Of a DNA stretch of 64,000 nucleotides, positions 43,508 through 54,847 are shown in pieces (position 1 is the first letter of the stretch; each line of letters opens with the position of its first letter). The notes beneath the pieces are model-generated. The model made no database searches, had not been told where the DNA came from, and saw only the letters and a program-made list of their open reading frames with translations. Origin of the DNA: Aeromicrobium yanjiei (GTDB taxonomy: Bacteria; Actinomycetota; Actinomycetes; Propionibacteriales; Nocardioidaceae). A program made the position numbers and the translations under genes. The stretch lies in contig NZ_CP045737.1 in NCBI RefSeq assembly GCF_009649075.1, positions 3,348,001 through 3,412,000 on the forward strand. The letters are read 5' to 3'.

Positions 43508-46500
43508 TCAGTCCAGCACGAGCAGGAGGTCTCCGCCTTCGACCTGGCGGGGCTCGGCGATCACGAGCCGCGCGACCGTGCCGGCGTGGGCGGCCGTGAT
43601 GGACGCCTCCATCTTCATGGCCTCGATCGTCGCGACGACCTGGCCGGCCTCGACGACGTCGCCCTCGGCCACGAGCGCGTGCACGACGCCCGCGAACGGC
43701 ACCGCGACGTGGCGAGGGTTGCCGGTGTCGGCCTTCTCGGCGGCCGCGACCTTGGAGTCGACGGACCGGTCGCGCACCTGGGTCGGCCGGAGCTGGCCGT
43801 TGATCGTGCCGAGCACGTTGCGGACGCCGCGCTCGTCGGCGTCGCCGATCGCCTCGACGCCGAACAGCAGCAGATTGCCCTCGGACACCTCGACCTCGGT
43901 CTCCTCCCCGGCCCGCATGCCGTAGAGGAACGCCTCGGTGGGCACGGCGGTCAGGTCGCCGAACTCGACCCTCGCCTGGTCGAAGTCGTGGGTGGGCCCC
44001 GGGAACAGCAGCCGGTTGAGCGTGTGGCGACGATCCGTGGTGAGGCCCGCGCGGTCCTCGTCCGACAGCTCCTCGACCCGCGCCTTGACCGACCGGCCCT
44101 GCAGCGCCTTGGTGCGGAACGGCTCGGGCCAGCCGCCAGGCGGGTCCCCGAGCTCACCGGACAGGAAGCCGATCACCGACTCCGGGATGTCGAACGCTGC
44201 GGGGTCCTGCGCGAACGTCTCGGGGTCGGCCCCCACCGCGACGAGGTGCAGGGCGAGGTCGCCCACCACCTTGGACGAGGGGGTCACCTTGACGATGTCG
44301 CCGAGGATGTCGTTGGCCGCGGCGTACATGTCCTCGATCTGCTCGAACTTCTCGCCCAGGCCCAACGCGATGGCCTGCTGGCGCAGGTTCGACAGCTGAC
44401 CGCCGGGGATCTCGTGGCGATAGACCCGTCCGGTCGGGGCGGGCAGACCCGATTCGAACGGCGCGTAGAGACGGCGGGTCGCCTCCCAGTACGGCTCGAG
44501 GGCGTTGACGGCCTCGATGTCGAGACCGGTCGGACGGTCGGAGTGGTCGGTCGCCGCGACGAGGGCCGACATCGGCGGCTGCGACGTCGTGCCGGCCAGC
44601 GCAGCCGACGCGGCGTCCACCGCGTCCACTCCCGCCTCGATCGCCGCGACGAGGGTTGCGAGCTGGCCACCGGGCGTGTCGTGGGTGTGCAGGTGCACCG
44701 GCAGGTCGAAGCGCTCGCGCAGGGCACGCACGAGCGTCCGCGCGGCCGGTGCACGCAGCAGCCCGGCCATGTCCTTGATCGCCAGCACGTGCGCCCCGGC
44801 GTCGACGATGCGCTCGGCGAGGTCGAGGTAGTAGTCGAGCGTGTAGAGCGTCTCGCCCGGATCGGACAGGTCGCCGGTGTAGCAGAGGGCGACCTCGGCG
44901 ACGGCCGTCCCGGTCGCGCGCACCGCCTCGATCGCGGGCCGCATCTGGTCGACGTCGTTGAGCGCGTCGAAGATGCGGAAGATGTCGACACCGGTCGCGG
45001 CCGCCTCGGCGACGAAGGCGTCGGTGACCTCGGTCGGGTACGGCGTGTAGCCGACCGTGTTGCGCCCCCGCAGCAGCATCTGCAGGCAGATGTTGGGGGC
45101 CGCCTCGCGCATCGCCGCGAGCCGGTCCCACGGATCCTCGTTGAGGAAGCGCAGCGCCACGTCGTACGTCGCTCCGCCCCACGCCTCGATCGAGAGCAGC
45201 TGCGGCGTCATCCGCGCGACGTACGGTGCGACCTGCACGAGATCGCGGGTCCGCACCCGGGTGGCGAGCAGCGACTGGTGCGCGTCGCGGAACGTCGTGT
45301 CGGTCACGCCCACGGTGTCGCGCTGGCGCAAGGCGGCGGCGAATCCCTCGGGCCCGAGCTCGGCCAGCAGCTGCCGCGACCCGTCCGGAGCCGGGGCCCC
45401 GAGGTCCACCTCGGGCAGCTTGGAGACAGGGTCGACGGTCGTCGGCGCGGGACCGTGCGGCTTGTTGACCGTGACGTCCGCGAGCCAGGACAAGATCTTG
45501 CCGGCGGGGTCCGCGGCGCCGTGCGCCTCCAGCAGCCCGGGGTGCTCCTCGATGAACGACGTCGTGACGCGCCCGGCCCGGAAGTCCGGATCGGCCAGGA
45601 GGCCCTGCAGGAAGCCGATGTTGGTCGACACCCCGCTGACGTGGAACTCGCCCAGTGCTCGCTCGGCACGGGTCACCGCGGCCTCGAAGTCACGGCCCCG
45701 GCACGTCAGCTTGGACAGCATCGAGTCGAAGTGCGGGCTGACCACGGCTCCGGTGAACGCCGTGCCGCCGTCGAGGCGTACGCCCGGACCTCCCGGCGAG
45801 CGGTACGCCGTGATCGTGCCGGTGTCGGGACGGAAGCCGTTGGCCGGGTCCTCGGTCGTGATCCGGCACTGCAGGGCGAAGCCCCGCGCGGTGATCGTCG
45901 ACTGGTCGTCGAGGCCGAGATCGGCGAGCGTCGCGCCGGCCGCGATCTCCATCTGGGCCTGCACGAGATCGACGCCGGTGACCTCCTCGGTCACGGTGTG
46001 CTCGACCTGGATCCGCGGGTTCATCTCGATGAACACGTAGCGGTGGTCGGCGCCGAGCAGGAACTCCACCGTGCCCGCGCACGAGTAGCCGATCGACTCC
46101 GCGAACCGCACCGCGTCGGCACACATGGCCTCGCGGACCTCGGCCGGCAGGTGCGGCGCGGGCGCGATCTCGACGACCTTCTGGTGTCGCCGCTGCACCG
46201 AGCAGTCCCGCTCCCGCAAATGAACCACTGAGCCGACGGAGTCGGCAAGAACTTGCACCTCGATGTGCCGGGCGTCGACGACCGCCTCCTCGATGAAGCA
46301 GGTGGGATCACCGAACGCCCCGTCGGCCTCACGCATCGCCGCCTCGATCGACTCCCGCAGCCGCGCCGGGTCGTCGACCCTGCGCATGCCGCGGCCGCCA
46401 CCTCCGGCCACCGCCTTGACGAACAACGGGTACGTCAGCGCGTCCGAGCTCGCCATCAGCTCGTCGACATCCGCGGACGGCTCGACCGACGTCAACGTGG

Positions 46501-46888
46501 GCACGCCGGCGGCCCGGGCGGCGGCGATCGCGGACGCCTTGTTGCCGGTCAGCTCCAGGACCTCGCGCGCGGGACCGATGAAGGTGATGCCGGCCTGCTC
46601 GCACGCCTCCGCGAGATCGGGGTTCTCGGACAGGAAGCCGTAGCCCGGGTAGATCGCGTCCGCCCCGGCCGCCACCGCTGCCGCGACGATCGCCTCGGGG
46701 TCGAGATAGGCCCGCACGGGGTGCCCCCGCTCGCCGATCTCGTACGCCTCGTCGGCGCGTACCCGGTGCTCCGAGCCGCGGTCCTCGTAGGGGAACACCG
46801 CGACGGTCCGCGCGCCGAGCTCGTGCGCGGCGCGGATCGCGCGGATCGCGATCTCCCCACGATTGGCGACAAGAATCTTGTGGAACAA
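43508..46888 (-). CDS. pyc: Pyruvate carboxylase
   Basis: A 1126-residue biotin enzyme carboxylating pyruvate to oxaloacetate for anaplerosis. The biotin carboxylase domain (about 1-450) opens with KILVANRGEIAIR and has KAVAGGGGRGMRRV and EMNPRIQVEHTVTEEVTGVD. The carboxyltransferase domain (about 525-800) has DTTFRDAHQSLLATRVRT, WGGATYDVALRFLNEDPW and VHLHTHDTPGG. The biotin carrier domain ends the protein, with Lys1092 in EAMKMEA. The start is TTG, with AAGGA about 9 nt upstream. A palindromic repeat follows the stop. Confidence 0.97.
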   Translation of the reverse strand: MFHKILVANRGEIAIRAIRAAHELGARTVAVFPYEDRGSEHRVRADEAYEIGERGHPVRAYLDPEAIVAAAVAAGADAIYPGYGFLSENPDLAEACEQAGITFIGPAREVLELTGNKASAIAAARAAGVPTLTSVEPSADVDELMASSDALTYPLFVKAVAGGGGRGMRRVDDPARLRESIEAAMREADGAFGDPTCFIEEAVVDARHIEVQVLADSVGSVVHLRERDCSVQRRHQKVVEIAPAPHLPAEVREAMCADAVRFAESIGYSCAGTVEFLLGADHRYVFIEMNPRIQVEHTVTEEVTGVDLVQAQMEIAAGATLADLGLDDQSTITARGFALQCRITTEDPANGFRPDTGTITAYRSPGGPGVRLDGGTAFTGAVVSPHFDSMLSKLTCRGRDFEAAVTRAERALGEFHVSGVSTNIGFLQGLLADPDFRAGRVTTSFIEEHPGLLEAHGAADPAGKILSWLADVTVNKPHGPAPTTVDPVSKLPEVDLGAPAPDGSRQLLAELGPEGFAAALRQRDTVGVTDTTFRDAHQSLLATRVRTRDLVQVAPYVARMTPQLLSIEAWGGATYDVALRFLNEDPWDRLAAMREAAPNICLQMLLRGRNTVGYTPYPTEVTDAFVAEAAATGVDIFRIFDALNDVDQMRPAIEAVRATGTAVAEVALCYTGDLSDPGETLYTLDYYLDLAERIVDAGAHVLAIKDMAGLLRAPAARTLVRALRERFDLPVHLHTHDTPGGQLATLVAAIEAGVDAVDAASAALAGTTSQPPMSALVAATDHSDRPTGLDIEAVNALEPYWEATRRLYAPFESGLPAPTGRVYRHEIPGGQLSNLRQQAIALGLGEKFEQIEDMYAAANDILGDIVKVTPSSKVVGDLALHLVAVGADPETFAQDPAAFDIPESVIGFLSGELGDPPGGWPEPFRTKALQGRSVKARVEELSDEDRAGLTTDRRHTLNRLLFPGPTHDFDQARVEFGDLTAVPTEAFLYGMRAGEETEVEVSEGNLLLFGVEAIGDADERGVRNVLGTINGQLRPTQVRDRSVDSKVAAAEKADTGNPRHVAVPFAGVVHALVAEGDVVEAGQVVATIEAMKMEASITAAHAGTVARLVIAEPRQVEGGDLLLVLD

Positions 46889-46962
46889 CGGGGGCGTCCT
46901 TGCTCAGAGGGTCCGAGTCCACAATGTAACGGCCGGTCGTCGCGCCTCGCGGCCCCAGGGCC

Positions 46963-47853
46963 TCAGCGGACGAGCAGCAGCCGGCGCCCCGACCGACGGA
47001 TCGTGAGGCGTTGGCCCCACGAGAGGGACATCGAGTCCGCCTCGATGCCGTCGCCGAAGCACACCAGACGGTCGGACTCGACGGCGACGACGAGCGAGCC
47101 GGCGTCGGGGACGATCCCCTCGGTGAAGCTCGTGCCCGTCGCCGGCGAGGGCCACGGCTCGCGCACGAACCAGCACAGCTCGGGCGACGTCGGCTGCGGC
47201 AGCGCGAGCTCGCTGCGCCGCTCCTGCCAGCTCGATCGCAGCCAGCCGGTCGCCCCGGTCCCCGTGCCGGCGAGGATGCCCGAGGACGAGTGTCGCTCCT
47301 GGCGTCCCTCGGCCTGGATCACGTAGCGCGCGGACTGGTGGCTCGGGTGACCGATGAAGAGCTCGTTGAGCGCGCGCAGCTCCTGGCCGTCGTCCGTCAC
47401 GGCCTCGACCATCGTGCGCTCCTCGAGCACCCCGGCGCCGCGGCCGAGCGCCGTCAGCACGGCACCCACCGCTTCGGGCGCGTGCGGCACGAGGATTCCC
47501 GGATTCCACTGAGGCTCCGGGTTCACGCCGACGACGGGCTGCCCGCTGAGGTACTTCGCGACATTGGCCACCAGTCCGTCCTGGCCGACCGCGATCACCA
47601 CGTCCTCGGGGCCGAAGACGAAGCGGTCCAGCTCGTCGCGCTCGACCTCGACGCGCCGCCACTCGACCGGGATCGCCGCCGAGGTCGCGGCGCGTGCCGC
47701 CGTCAGCGCAGCATGGCGCCGCTCCACGTCGCCGATGTCCCGGCCGCGCGAGGACAGGAAGAACTCCGCCTGGCCGTGCGTGCCGTGACGCGCGACCAGG
47801 TCCTCGTACTCCGAGCGGCGGTGGACCACGACCGCGCGGGGCCGCAGACTCAC
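46963..47853 (-). CDS. NAD kinase-like protein with altered GGDG motif
   Basis: A 296-residue protein of the ATP-NAD/sphingolipid kinase fold. The usual GGDGT motif is replaced by VGQDG (about residues 88-92). The NNEFFIG-type motif appears as ALNELFIGHPSHQSA, and the Gly-rich GILAGTGTGATGW matches the family. The first Gly-to-Gln change may lower or alter phosphoryl transfer, so catalytic activity is uncertain. Its ATG overlaps the stop of the SPFH-domain gene, an unusual partnership for an NAD kinase relative. Confidence 0.72.
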   Translation of the reverse strand: MSLRPRAVVVHRRSEYEDLVARHGTHGQAEFFLSSRGRDIGDVERRHAALTAARAATSAAIPVEWRRVEVERDELDRFVFGPEDVVIAVGQDGLVANVAKYLSGQPVVGVNPEPQWNPGILVPHAPEAVGAVLTALGRGAGVLEERTMVEAVTDDGQELRALNELFIGHPSHQSARYVIQAEGRQERHSSSGILAGTGTGATGWLRSSWQERRSELALPQPTSPELCWFVREPWPSPATGTSFTEGIVPDAGSLVVAVESDRLVCFGDGIEADSMSLSWGQRLTIRRSGRRLLLVR

Positions 47854-48872
47854 TCGGACGCCGTAGCCGTCGTCCCCTGCCCGTCGCCGAGCCGGGTCAG
47901 CAGCGGCGCCAGCAGCTCCGGGGTGATGCTGAGGTGCGTGATGGGCGGCAGGTTGGCGGCCAGCTCACGCAGGGCGAGGGCGATCAGCTTGTCCTGGTCG
48001 ACGTCGCCGTACGCGGCGAACTTCGCCGACTCCGCAGTCGCGTCGGCCTCGCCGAGCAGCCGCGTCCGGGCCGCATCCGCGTCCGCGATCAATCCTTGGC
48101 GCTGGGCCTTGGCGACCGTCGCGATGCGGTCGGCCTCCGCCTGCTCACTTGCCCGCTTGCGCTCGTTCTGTCCCCGCTGGGCGACGAGCTCCTCCTCGCG
48201 CCGGGCCAGCTCGATCTGGTTGGTCAGCTCGTTCTCGGCGATGGCCCGCTCGTTCTCGACGGCCACGGCTCGGCGCTCGAACGTGGCCCGGTCGGCCTCC
48301 TGCTGCACCGCCTCGCGGGTCGGCGTCTGCAGCGCACGCTCCAGGTCGGCCTCCGCGCGGATGGCGACGACCCGGACGTCGGTCACCGACAGCCCGCGCT
48401 CGATGAGTCGCTGGTCGTTCGCGAGCTGGTCGGCGACCTGCTGCCGCACAGGTCCGATGCCGTGGGCGAGAGCCTCGGCCATCGTGATGCCGGCGAGGTA
48501 CTCGAGCGCGGGCTGCTGCGCGAGCTCGGTCAGCAGGCCGCCCAGGCGCTCGAGCGGACGGGCGTTCCACTCGCCCGAGCGGGGGTTGATGCCGAAATCG
48601 ATGCGGGTCGCGGCGACGACGGGCTCGGACACCCGGTACGTCACGGTGGCCTGCACCGACACGACCTGGAAGTCCGACGTCCGCGCCTGGAACATCAGCG
48701 CCTGCTCGCGGTCGTCCATGGGGACCTCGGCGAGGGCCGCCGTGCTGGGCCGGAACCAGAACGAGACGCCCGCGCCCGAGCGCTTCACGGCACCGTCGCG
48801 CAGCTGCAGCACGAACGACGTCGGGTCCGAGCGCAGGTGGTGGACGAAAGGTCGTCGGGTGATGTCTGCCAT
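47850..48872 (-). CDS. SPFH/Band 7 domain protein
   Basis: A 340-residue protein with an SPFH domain (about 10-185: KRSGAGVSFWFRPSTAALAE, VQATVTYRVSEPV, LAHGIGPVRQQVADQL, RGLSVTDVRVVAIRAE). A long charged coiled coil follows (about 190-285, rich in E/A/R/Q). No clear N-terminal membrane segment is visible, so it may be soluble or peripherally attached. SPFH proteins scaffold membrane microdomains or protein quality control. It is coupled by ATGA to the NAD kinase-like gene. Confidence 0.85.
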   Translation of the reverse strand: MADITRRPFVHHLRSDPTSFVLQLRDGAVKRSGAGVSFWFRPSTAALAEVPMDDREQALMFQARTSDFQVVSVQATVTYRVSEPVVAATRIDFGINPRSGEWNARPLERLGGLLTELAQQPALEYLAGITMAEALAHGIGPVRQQVADQLANDQRLIERGLSVTDVRVVAIRAEADLERALQTPTREAVQQEADRATFERRAVAVENERAIAENELTNQIELARREEELVAQRGQNERKRASEQAEADRIATVAKAQRQGLIADADAARTRLLGEADATAESAKFAAYGDVDQDKLIALALRELAANLPPITHLSITPELLAPLLTRLGDGQGTTATASE

Positions 48873-48934
48873 GGTTCCCCTCGGGAGTCGGACGGTCGGG
48901 GGACAGTCTGCCTGTCTCCCCCGTCCGGCTCGCG

Positions 48935-49411
48935 TCAGGCCTTGACGACGCGCGTGTCGAGGATCATGTCGGCGAACGTCCGGTTCTCCTTGTCCCACAG
49001 CGGCCACAGGAATCCGATGTAGCACGGGATCGCGTCGAGGATGTGGAGGAAGGACCGAGCGATCGAGAGCCCGAAACCGACCGGCTGTCGCGTGGCCGCA
49101 CCCACCAGCGCAATCTTCATGACCTTCTTGCCCAGCGACTGTCCGGTGCGACCCTGCATGGCGCCGGTGTTGTACAGCAGCCAGCCCAGGCCGAAGAGCA
49201 GGTTGAGCACGAACGGCAGGCCGCTCAGCTCGAACGAGGCCTGACCGTCCGACGTCTCGGTGCTGCCGAACACGAAGGTGAGGACGATCGCGACGGCCAA
49301 CGGCGGCAACACATCGATGATGGTCGCGGCGACGCGCAATCCCCAGCTGGCGAGGCCGCCGGAGGAAGCACCCTGAGGGGCTTGCGGCGAGGTCGGGTAC
49401 GGCTCGGTCAT
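48935..49411 (-). CDS. RDD family membrane protein
   Basis: A 158-residue protein. A short Pro/Gln/Ser-rich N-terminus is followed by an RDD domain with about three helices: LASWGLRVAATIIDVLPPLA, QGRTGQSLGKKVMKIALVGA, and the end KENRTFADMILDTRVVKA. The first Arg of the name motif is kept; the Asp-Asp pair is reduced to one Asp (AATIIDVLP). Function is unknown; RDD proteins often accompany transport or stress genes. AGGAG precedes ATG 49411. Confidence 0.85.
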   Translation of the reverse strand: MTEPYPTSPQAPQGASSGGLASWGLRVAATIIDVLPPLAVAIVLTFVFGSTETSDGQASFELSGLPFVLNLLFGLGWLLYNTGAMQGRTGQSLGKKVMKIALVGAATRQPVGFGLSIARSFLHILDAIPCYIGFLWPLWDKENRTFADMILDTRVVKA

Positions 49412-49510
49412 GGGCTCTCCTGGTGGTCGACGATGTCGACCCACAAGGTAGCGACGCCACGCCCTGCCCGTACGACGTTCGCGGCTATCGGTGTCGTCTT
49501 GTCACGAAGC

Positions 49511-49921
49511 TCAGCGACGCCGCTGGCGCCAGATGACGACCTGGTTGCCGGACACGCGGGCCGGCAGGTTCTGCGGCAGCTTCGACTGCGCGATCTCGGC
49601 CTGCAGCTCGGCCACCTTCTCCTGCAGCGCGAGCACCTGGTTCTCCAGCTCGATGACGCGCTTGACGCCCTCGAGGCCCAGGCCCTCGGCGGTCAGTCGA
49701 GCCACCGTGCGCAGGAGCTCGATGTCACGCAACGAGTAGCGCCGGCCACCCCCGCCCGTGCGCCCGGGGGCGACGAGGCCCAGCCGGTCGTACGTGCGGA
49801 GGGTCTGCGGGTGGAGCCCGGACAGCTCGGCCGCGACGCTGATGACGAACACCTTCGCCTCGGGCCCAGGGGGCTGGAATCCCGCCCCCTGGGCCGCCGA
49901 CTTCTGCGAGTCCGTCGACAT
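49511..49921 (-). CDS. hspR: MerR-family heat shock repressor HspR
   Basis: A 136-residue repressor of the dnaK operon. The MerR-type helix-turn-helix is VFVISVAAELSGLHPQTLRT then YDRLGLVAPGRTGGGGRRYS, followed by a coiled-coil dimerisation helix (ELENQVLALQEKVAELQAEI). HspR binds HAIR sequences (CTTGAGT-N7-ACTCAAG) with DnaK as corepressor. It is the last gene of dnaK-grpE-dnaJ-hspR. The ATG overlaps the dnaJ TGA by 1 nt; the adjacent upstream GTG (49924) is an alternative start. Confidence 0.95.
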   Translation of the reverse strand: MSTDSQKSAAQGAGFQPPGPEAKVFVISVAAELSGLHPQTLRTYDRLGLVAPGRTGGGGRRYSLRDIELLRTVARLTAEGLGLEGVKRVIELENQVLALQEKVAELQAEIAQSKLPQNLPARVSGNQVVIWRQRRR

Positions 49922-51063
49922 CACGACACCGCCTCGAACATCCCGTCACGCGGGGAGCCTGCGCCGCGTGCCTCACGGAAGGCCTCGACCGCAGCCCGCT
50001 CCGCGTCCGACAGCTCGGCGGGCACCTGCACCTCGACGGTCACGAGCAGATCGCCTCGACCGCCGTTCTTGGTGGTGGCGCCCTTGCCGCTGGCGCGGAA
50101 GGTGCGACCCGTGGGCGTGCCCGCGGGCACCTTGATCCGGACCGGCGGCCCGTCCAGGGTGGGCACCTGGATCTGAGCGCCCAGCGCGGCCTCGTCGAAG
50201 GTCACGGGCACCGTGATCGTGAGGTGATCACCCTTGCGCCCGAACAGACGGTGGGGCTCGACGTGCACGAGCAGGAACAGGTCCCCGTTCGGCCCGCCGT
50301 TGTCACCCTTGCCGCCCTTGCCCTTGAGCCGGATGCGCTGACCGTCCTTGACGCCCGCAGGCACCTTGACGTTCAGCGTGCGGCTGGTGGGCGCACGCCC
50401 GGAGCCGTGGCAGGTGTCGCACGGGTGCTCGACGATGAGCCCTCGGCCACGGCACAGGTCGCACGGCTCGGTCATGGCGAACACGCCGCCGGACGCGCCG
50501 GTCACCATGCCGCTGCCCTGGCACTTCGGGCACACCTTGGGCGTCGTGCCCGGTCGCGCCCCCGTGCCGTGGCAGGTCGTGCAGGGCTCGTCGCTGGTCA
50601 TCCGCAACGGGAGCGTCGCCCCGTCGACGGCCTGCTCAAAGGTGATCGTCGCCTCGGTCTCGAGGTCGTCACCCTTGCGTCCCGGCGGACGCTGCCGGCC
50701 CCGTCCGCGGCCTCCGAAGAGGCCGCCGAACAGGTCCGACATGTCGAAGTCGGCCTGGGTGCCGCCTCCGCCCGGCGGGCGGAAGCCGCCCCCGGATCCG
50801 AATCCCCCCGGGCCGCCGCGGAACTGCCCGAACATGCTGCGCTGCTCGTCGTACTCCTTGCGCTTGTCCTTGGACGAGAGCACGGCGTACGCCTCGGAGA
50901 CCTCCTTGAAGCGCTCCTCGGCGGCCTGGTTGCCGGGGTTGGAGTCGGGGTGGTTCTCACGAGCCAGCTTGCGATACGCCTTCTTGATCTCGTCCTGACT
51001 CGCGTCCTTCTTGACCCCGAGGACCTTGTAGAAGTCCTTAGTCGCCCAGTCACTCGCTGCCAT
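49921..51063 (-). CDS. dnaJ: Chaperone DnaJ
   Basis: A 380-residue type I J-protein. The J domain (about 9-75) has HPD at 38-40. A Gly/Phe-rich linker (about 80-125: [12 protein letters not shown]) follows, then a zinc domain with four CxxCxGxG-type repeats ([32 protein letters not shown]) and a C-terminal substrate-binding domain. It stimulates DnaK ATPase and delivers substrates. The start [16 protein letters not shown] is 21 nt after the grpE stop. Confidence 0.97.
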   Translation of the reverse strand: MAASDWATKDFYKVLGVKKDASQDEIKKAYRKLARENHPDSNPGNQAAEERFKEVSEAYAVLSSKDKRKEYDEQRSMFGQFRGGPGGFGSGGGFRPPGGGGTQADFDMSDLFGGLFGGRGRGRQRPPGRKGDDLETEATITFEQAVDGATLPLRMTSDEPCTTCHGTGARPGTTPKVCPKCQGSGMVTGASGGVFAMTEPCDLCRGRGLIVEHPCDTCHGSGRAPTSRTLNVKVPAGVKDGQRIRLKGKGGKGDNGGPNGDLFLLVHVEPHRLFGRKGDHLTITVPVTFDEAALGAQIQVPTLDGPPVRIKVPAGTPTGRTFRASGKGATTKNGGRGDLLVTVEVQVPAELSDAERAAVEAFREARGAGSPRDGMFEAVS

Positions 51064-51084
51064 CTGCCACCCCTCCTTCCGTTG

Positions 51085-51680
51085 CTACTGGTTGTCGTCG
51101 GCGTCGGTCGCGGACTCCCCTGCGGGAGCCTCCGCCGATGCGTCCTCGGCAGGTGCCGAGGGCGCTGCCGCCTCGCTGGCCGGATCGACGACGCCGACCG
51201 TTGCGGGCCGGATCACGCGATCGCCGATCCTGTAGCCGGTGCGCATCACGGTGTCGATCGTCGTGGTGTCGACCTCGGTCGACTCCCCGGCGTGGAACAC
51301 CGCCTCGTGCAGCGCGGGGTCGAAGGCCTCGCCCTTGGCGCCGAACGCCTCGAGCTTGTGCTTGGCCACCGCTGCCTGCAGCGAGTCCGCGACGGCCTTG
51401 AAGCCGCCCGCGAGCTCACCGTGCTCGGCCGCACGACCGATGTCGTCCAGCACGGTCAGGAGGGACTGCAGGACTGCAGCCTCTCCCTGCGCACGGACGA
51501 GCTCACGGTCACGGTCGACGCGACGCTTGTAGTTGACGTACTCCGCCTGGAGCCGCTGCAGGTCGAGCGTCCGCTCGGCCAGCTGCTGCTCCGGTGTCGG
51601 CTCGGTCGGCGTCTCCGCCGGCTGAGCTTCCTCAGCCGGCGTCGACTCCTGCTCGGGGACCGAGTCGGTTCCCGGCTCCG

Positions 51681-51684
<4 letters not shown>
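51085..51684 (-). CDS. grpE: Nucleotide exchange factor GrpE
   Basis: A 199-residue GrpE that exchanges ADP for ATP on DnaK. An acidic, disordered N-terminus (about 1-35) is followed by the coiled coil [20 protein letters not shown]. The beta domain has [14 protein letters not shown] and [20 protein letters not shown]. The C-terminal tail of about 35 residues is Ala/Glu/Asp-rich. The ATG overlaps the dnaK stop by 4 nt. Confidence 0.96.
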
Positions 51685-53525
<1,841 letters not shown>

Positions 53526-53600
53526 GGTGTGTCCTCCTGCTGTGGGTGGTTCGTTGCTGTGGGGTCTGTCGGGGTGACTTCAAGAATGTGTGTCAACTGA

Positions 53601-53621
53601 CTTGAGTCTGATCTTATCAAC
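53601..53621. promoter_or_regulatory. Imperfect HAIR operator for HspR upstream of dnaK
   Basis: CTTGAGT (53601-53607) is an exact HAIR half site. After 7 bp the second arm TATCAAC matches ACTCAAG at 4 of 7 positions. A further related half site ACTTCAAG lies at 53577-53584. The position upstream of dnaK fits autoregulation by HspR. Confidence 0.55.
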
Positions 53622-53665
53622 CCCGTCCGAGGCACCCGTATTCCACTGCCCACGACGTCTACCGA

Positions 53666-53671
53666 TAGTTT
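53666..53671 (+). promoter_or_regulatory. Candidate leaderless promoter -10 element
   Basis: TAGTTT followed by 6 nt and the ATG of the lipoprotein gene, without a ribosome binding site between them. Confidence 0.45.
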
Positions 53672-53677
53672 TCACAG

Positions 53678-54289
53678 ATGCGCACCTTCTCCCGCCGCGC
53701 AGCGGCACTCACCCTCATGGCCACCCTGACCCTCAGCGCCTGCGGCAGCAGCGACAGCTCCGACGACTCCTCGTCCTCCTCCTCGTCCTCCAGCAAGAGC
53801 GAGAAGGCCACCGGATTCGACGCCCCGCCCGCGGACGGCCCCACGATCAAGGGCACCGACTACACGTACTCGGTCCCCGCCAGCTGGGAGACGCCGAAGA
53901 ACAAGCCCGCCGGCTTCGACTTCGACAGCCTCGCGGTCGACAGCGACGACAAGGACGGCTTCGCCGACAACATCAACGTCCTGCGCCAGTCCCCCGCCCC
54001 GACCGGCGTCACGATCGAGGAGCTCAGCAAGAACCTCGGCGACGAGCTGACCAAGCAGGGCGCACGGGACGTCAAGACCAACGAGTCCGTGACGGTCGCG
54101 GGCGAGTCGGCCGCGCACATCTCGATGTCGCAGGAGCTCAACGGCAACAAGAACCTCACCGAGCAGTACTACATGCTGCGCAAGGGCGCCCTGTACGTCG
54201 TCACGTTCTCGCACAGCACCGACGTGTCGAAGGCCGACCGCGACAAGATCGCCGGCTCGGTCCTGAGCACCTGGACCTGGTCTGCATGA
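53678..54289 (+). CDS. Secreted lipoprotein with poly-Ser linker
   Basis: A 203-residue lipoprotein. The signal peptide MRTFSRRAAALTLMATLTLS ends in lipobox LSAC (Cys22). A low-complexity Ser/Asp linker (about 24-43) precedes a folded domain of about 150 residues (DYTYSVPASWETPKNKPAGF... LRKGALYVVTFSHST). The latter part resembles PsbP/DUF1795-like domains, but I do not assign a function. Its stop overlaps the next gene's ATG, so the two are co-translated. Confidence 0.78.
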   Translation: MRTFSRRAAALTLMATLTLSACGSSDSSDDSSSSSSSSSKSEKATGFDAPPADGPTIKGTDYTYSVPASWETPKNKPAGFDFDSLAVDSDDKDGFADNINVLRQSPAPTGVTIEELSKNLGDELTKQGARDVKTNESVTVAGESAAHISMSQELNGNKNLTEQYYMLRKGALYVVTFSHSTDVSKADRDKIAGSVLSTWTWSA

Positions 54290-54771
54290 CCCAGCTGCCC
54301 GACTCGGACGACCTCGCCCGCAGGATCCTTGCGGTGCTGTGGGAGACGACCGACCGCCAGGTGACGCGAGAGATCGCGCACCTGGCGGACATCGTCGTCG
54401 ACACCAGCGACGACGGCACCCACACGGCGCCTGAAGGACTGGTGATGCCGCCGTCGGGCTGCGTCACGACGCTCGTCACCGCGACGGCTCGTGATCACCC
54501 CGGCGTCACCGAGGACATGCGGGTCGCGGTGTGGCCGGTGGCGGACGGCGGCGAGGATCCCGCGTTCGTCGTCACCCGCTCGGACTCCGAGCTCACGCTC
54601 CCGGTGGCCCTCGCCGAGATCCACCCGGAGGTCACCCCCCGTCTGCAGGCGAGGGTCAACGACTTCATCGCCACGATCATCGCCCACATGGTGGCCGAGC
54701 TGGACGTCAAGATGCAGCGGACGTACATCCGCGAGTCGCAGGGCGACCTCGCGGAGTACACCGAGGACTGA
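54286..54771 (+). CDS. Conserved-looking hypothetical protein
   Basis: A 161-residue soluble protein, mildly acidic, with no signal peptide or membrane segment (LARRILAVLWETTDRQVTRE... INPUT-binding family not recognised). A central beta-rich part (PEGLVMPPSGCVTTLVTATA) leads to a helical end (VNDFIATIIAHMVAELDVKM). I do not recognise the family. It is translationally coupled to the lipoprotein gene (ATGA) and ends 18 bp before a strong bidirectional hairpin. Confidence 0.65.
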   Translation: MTQLPDSDDLARRILAVLWETTDRQVTREIAHLADIVVDTSDDGTHTAPEGLVMPPSGCVTTLVTATARDHPGVTEDMRVAVWPVADGGEDPAFVVTRSDSELTLPVALAEIHPEVTPRLQARVNDFIATIIAHMVAELDVKMQRTYIRESQGDLAEYTED

Positions 54772-54789
54772 GCCGGCCGGTTCCGTCAC

Positions 54790-54832
54790 GACAGCGGCGC
54801 CCCCACCCGTCGAGGGTGGGGGCGCCGCTGTC
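54790..54832. terminator. Bidirectional hairpin terminator
   Basis: A perfect 19-bp stem (arms 54790-54808 and 54814-54832, core GGCGCCCCCACCC) has the 5-nt loop GTCGA. It sits between convergent stops at 54771 and 54848. Confidence 0.9.
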
Positions 54833-54847
54833 TCGTGCGGGCACCTG

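Noticed and set aside
43112-46231. Very long open frame (over 1000 codons) antisense to pyc
   Set aside because: It mirrors pyc codon bias; the product is Arg/Val/Asp-rich without domains, and the pyc frame has all catalytic motifs.
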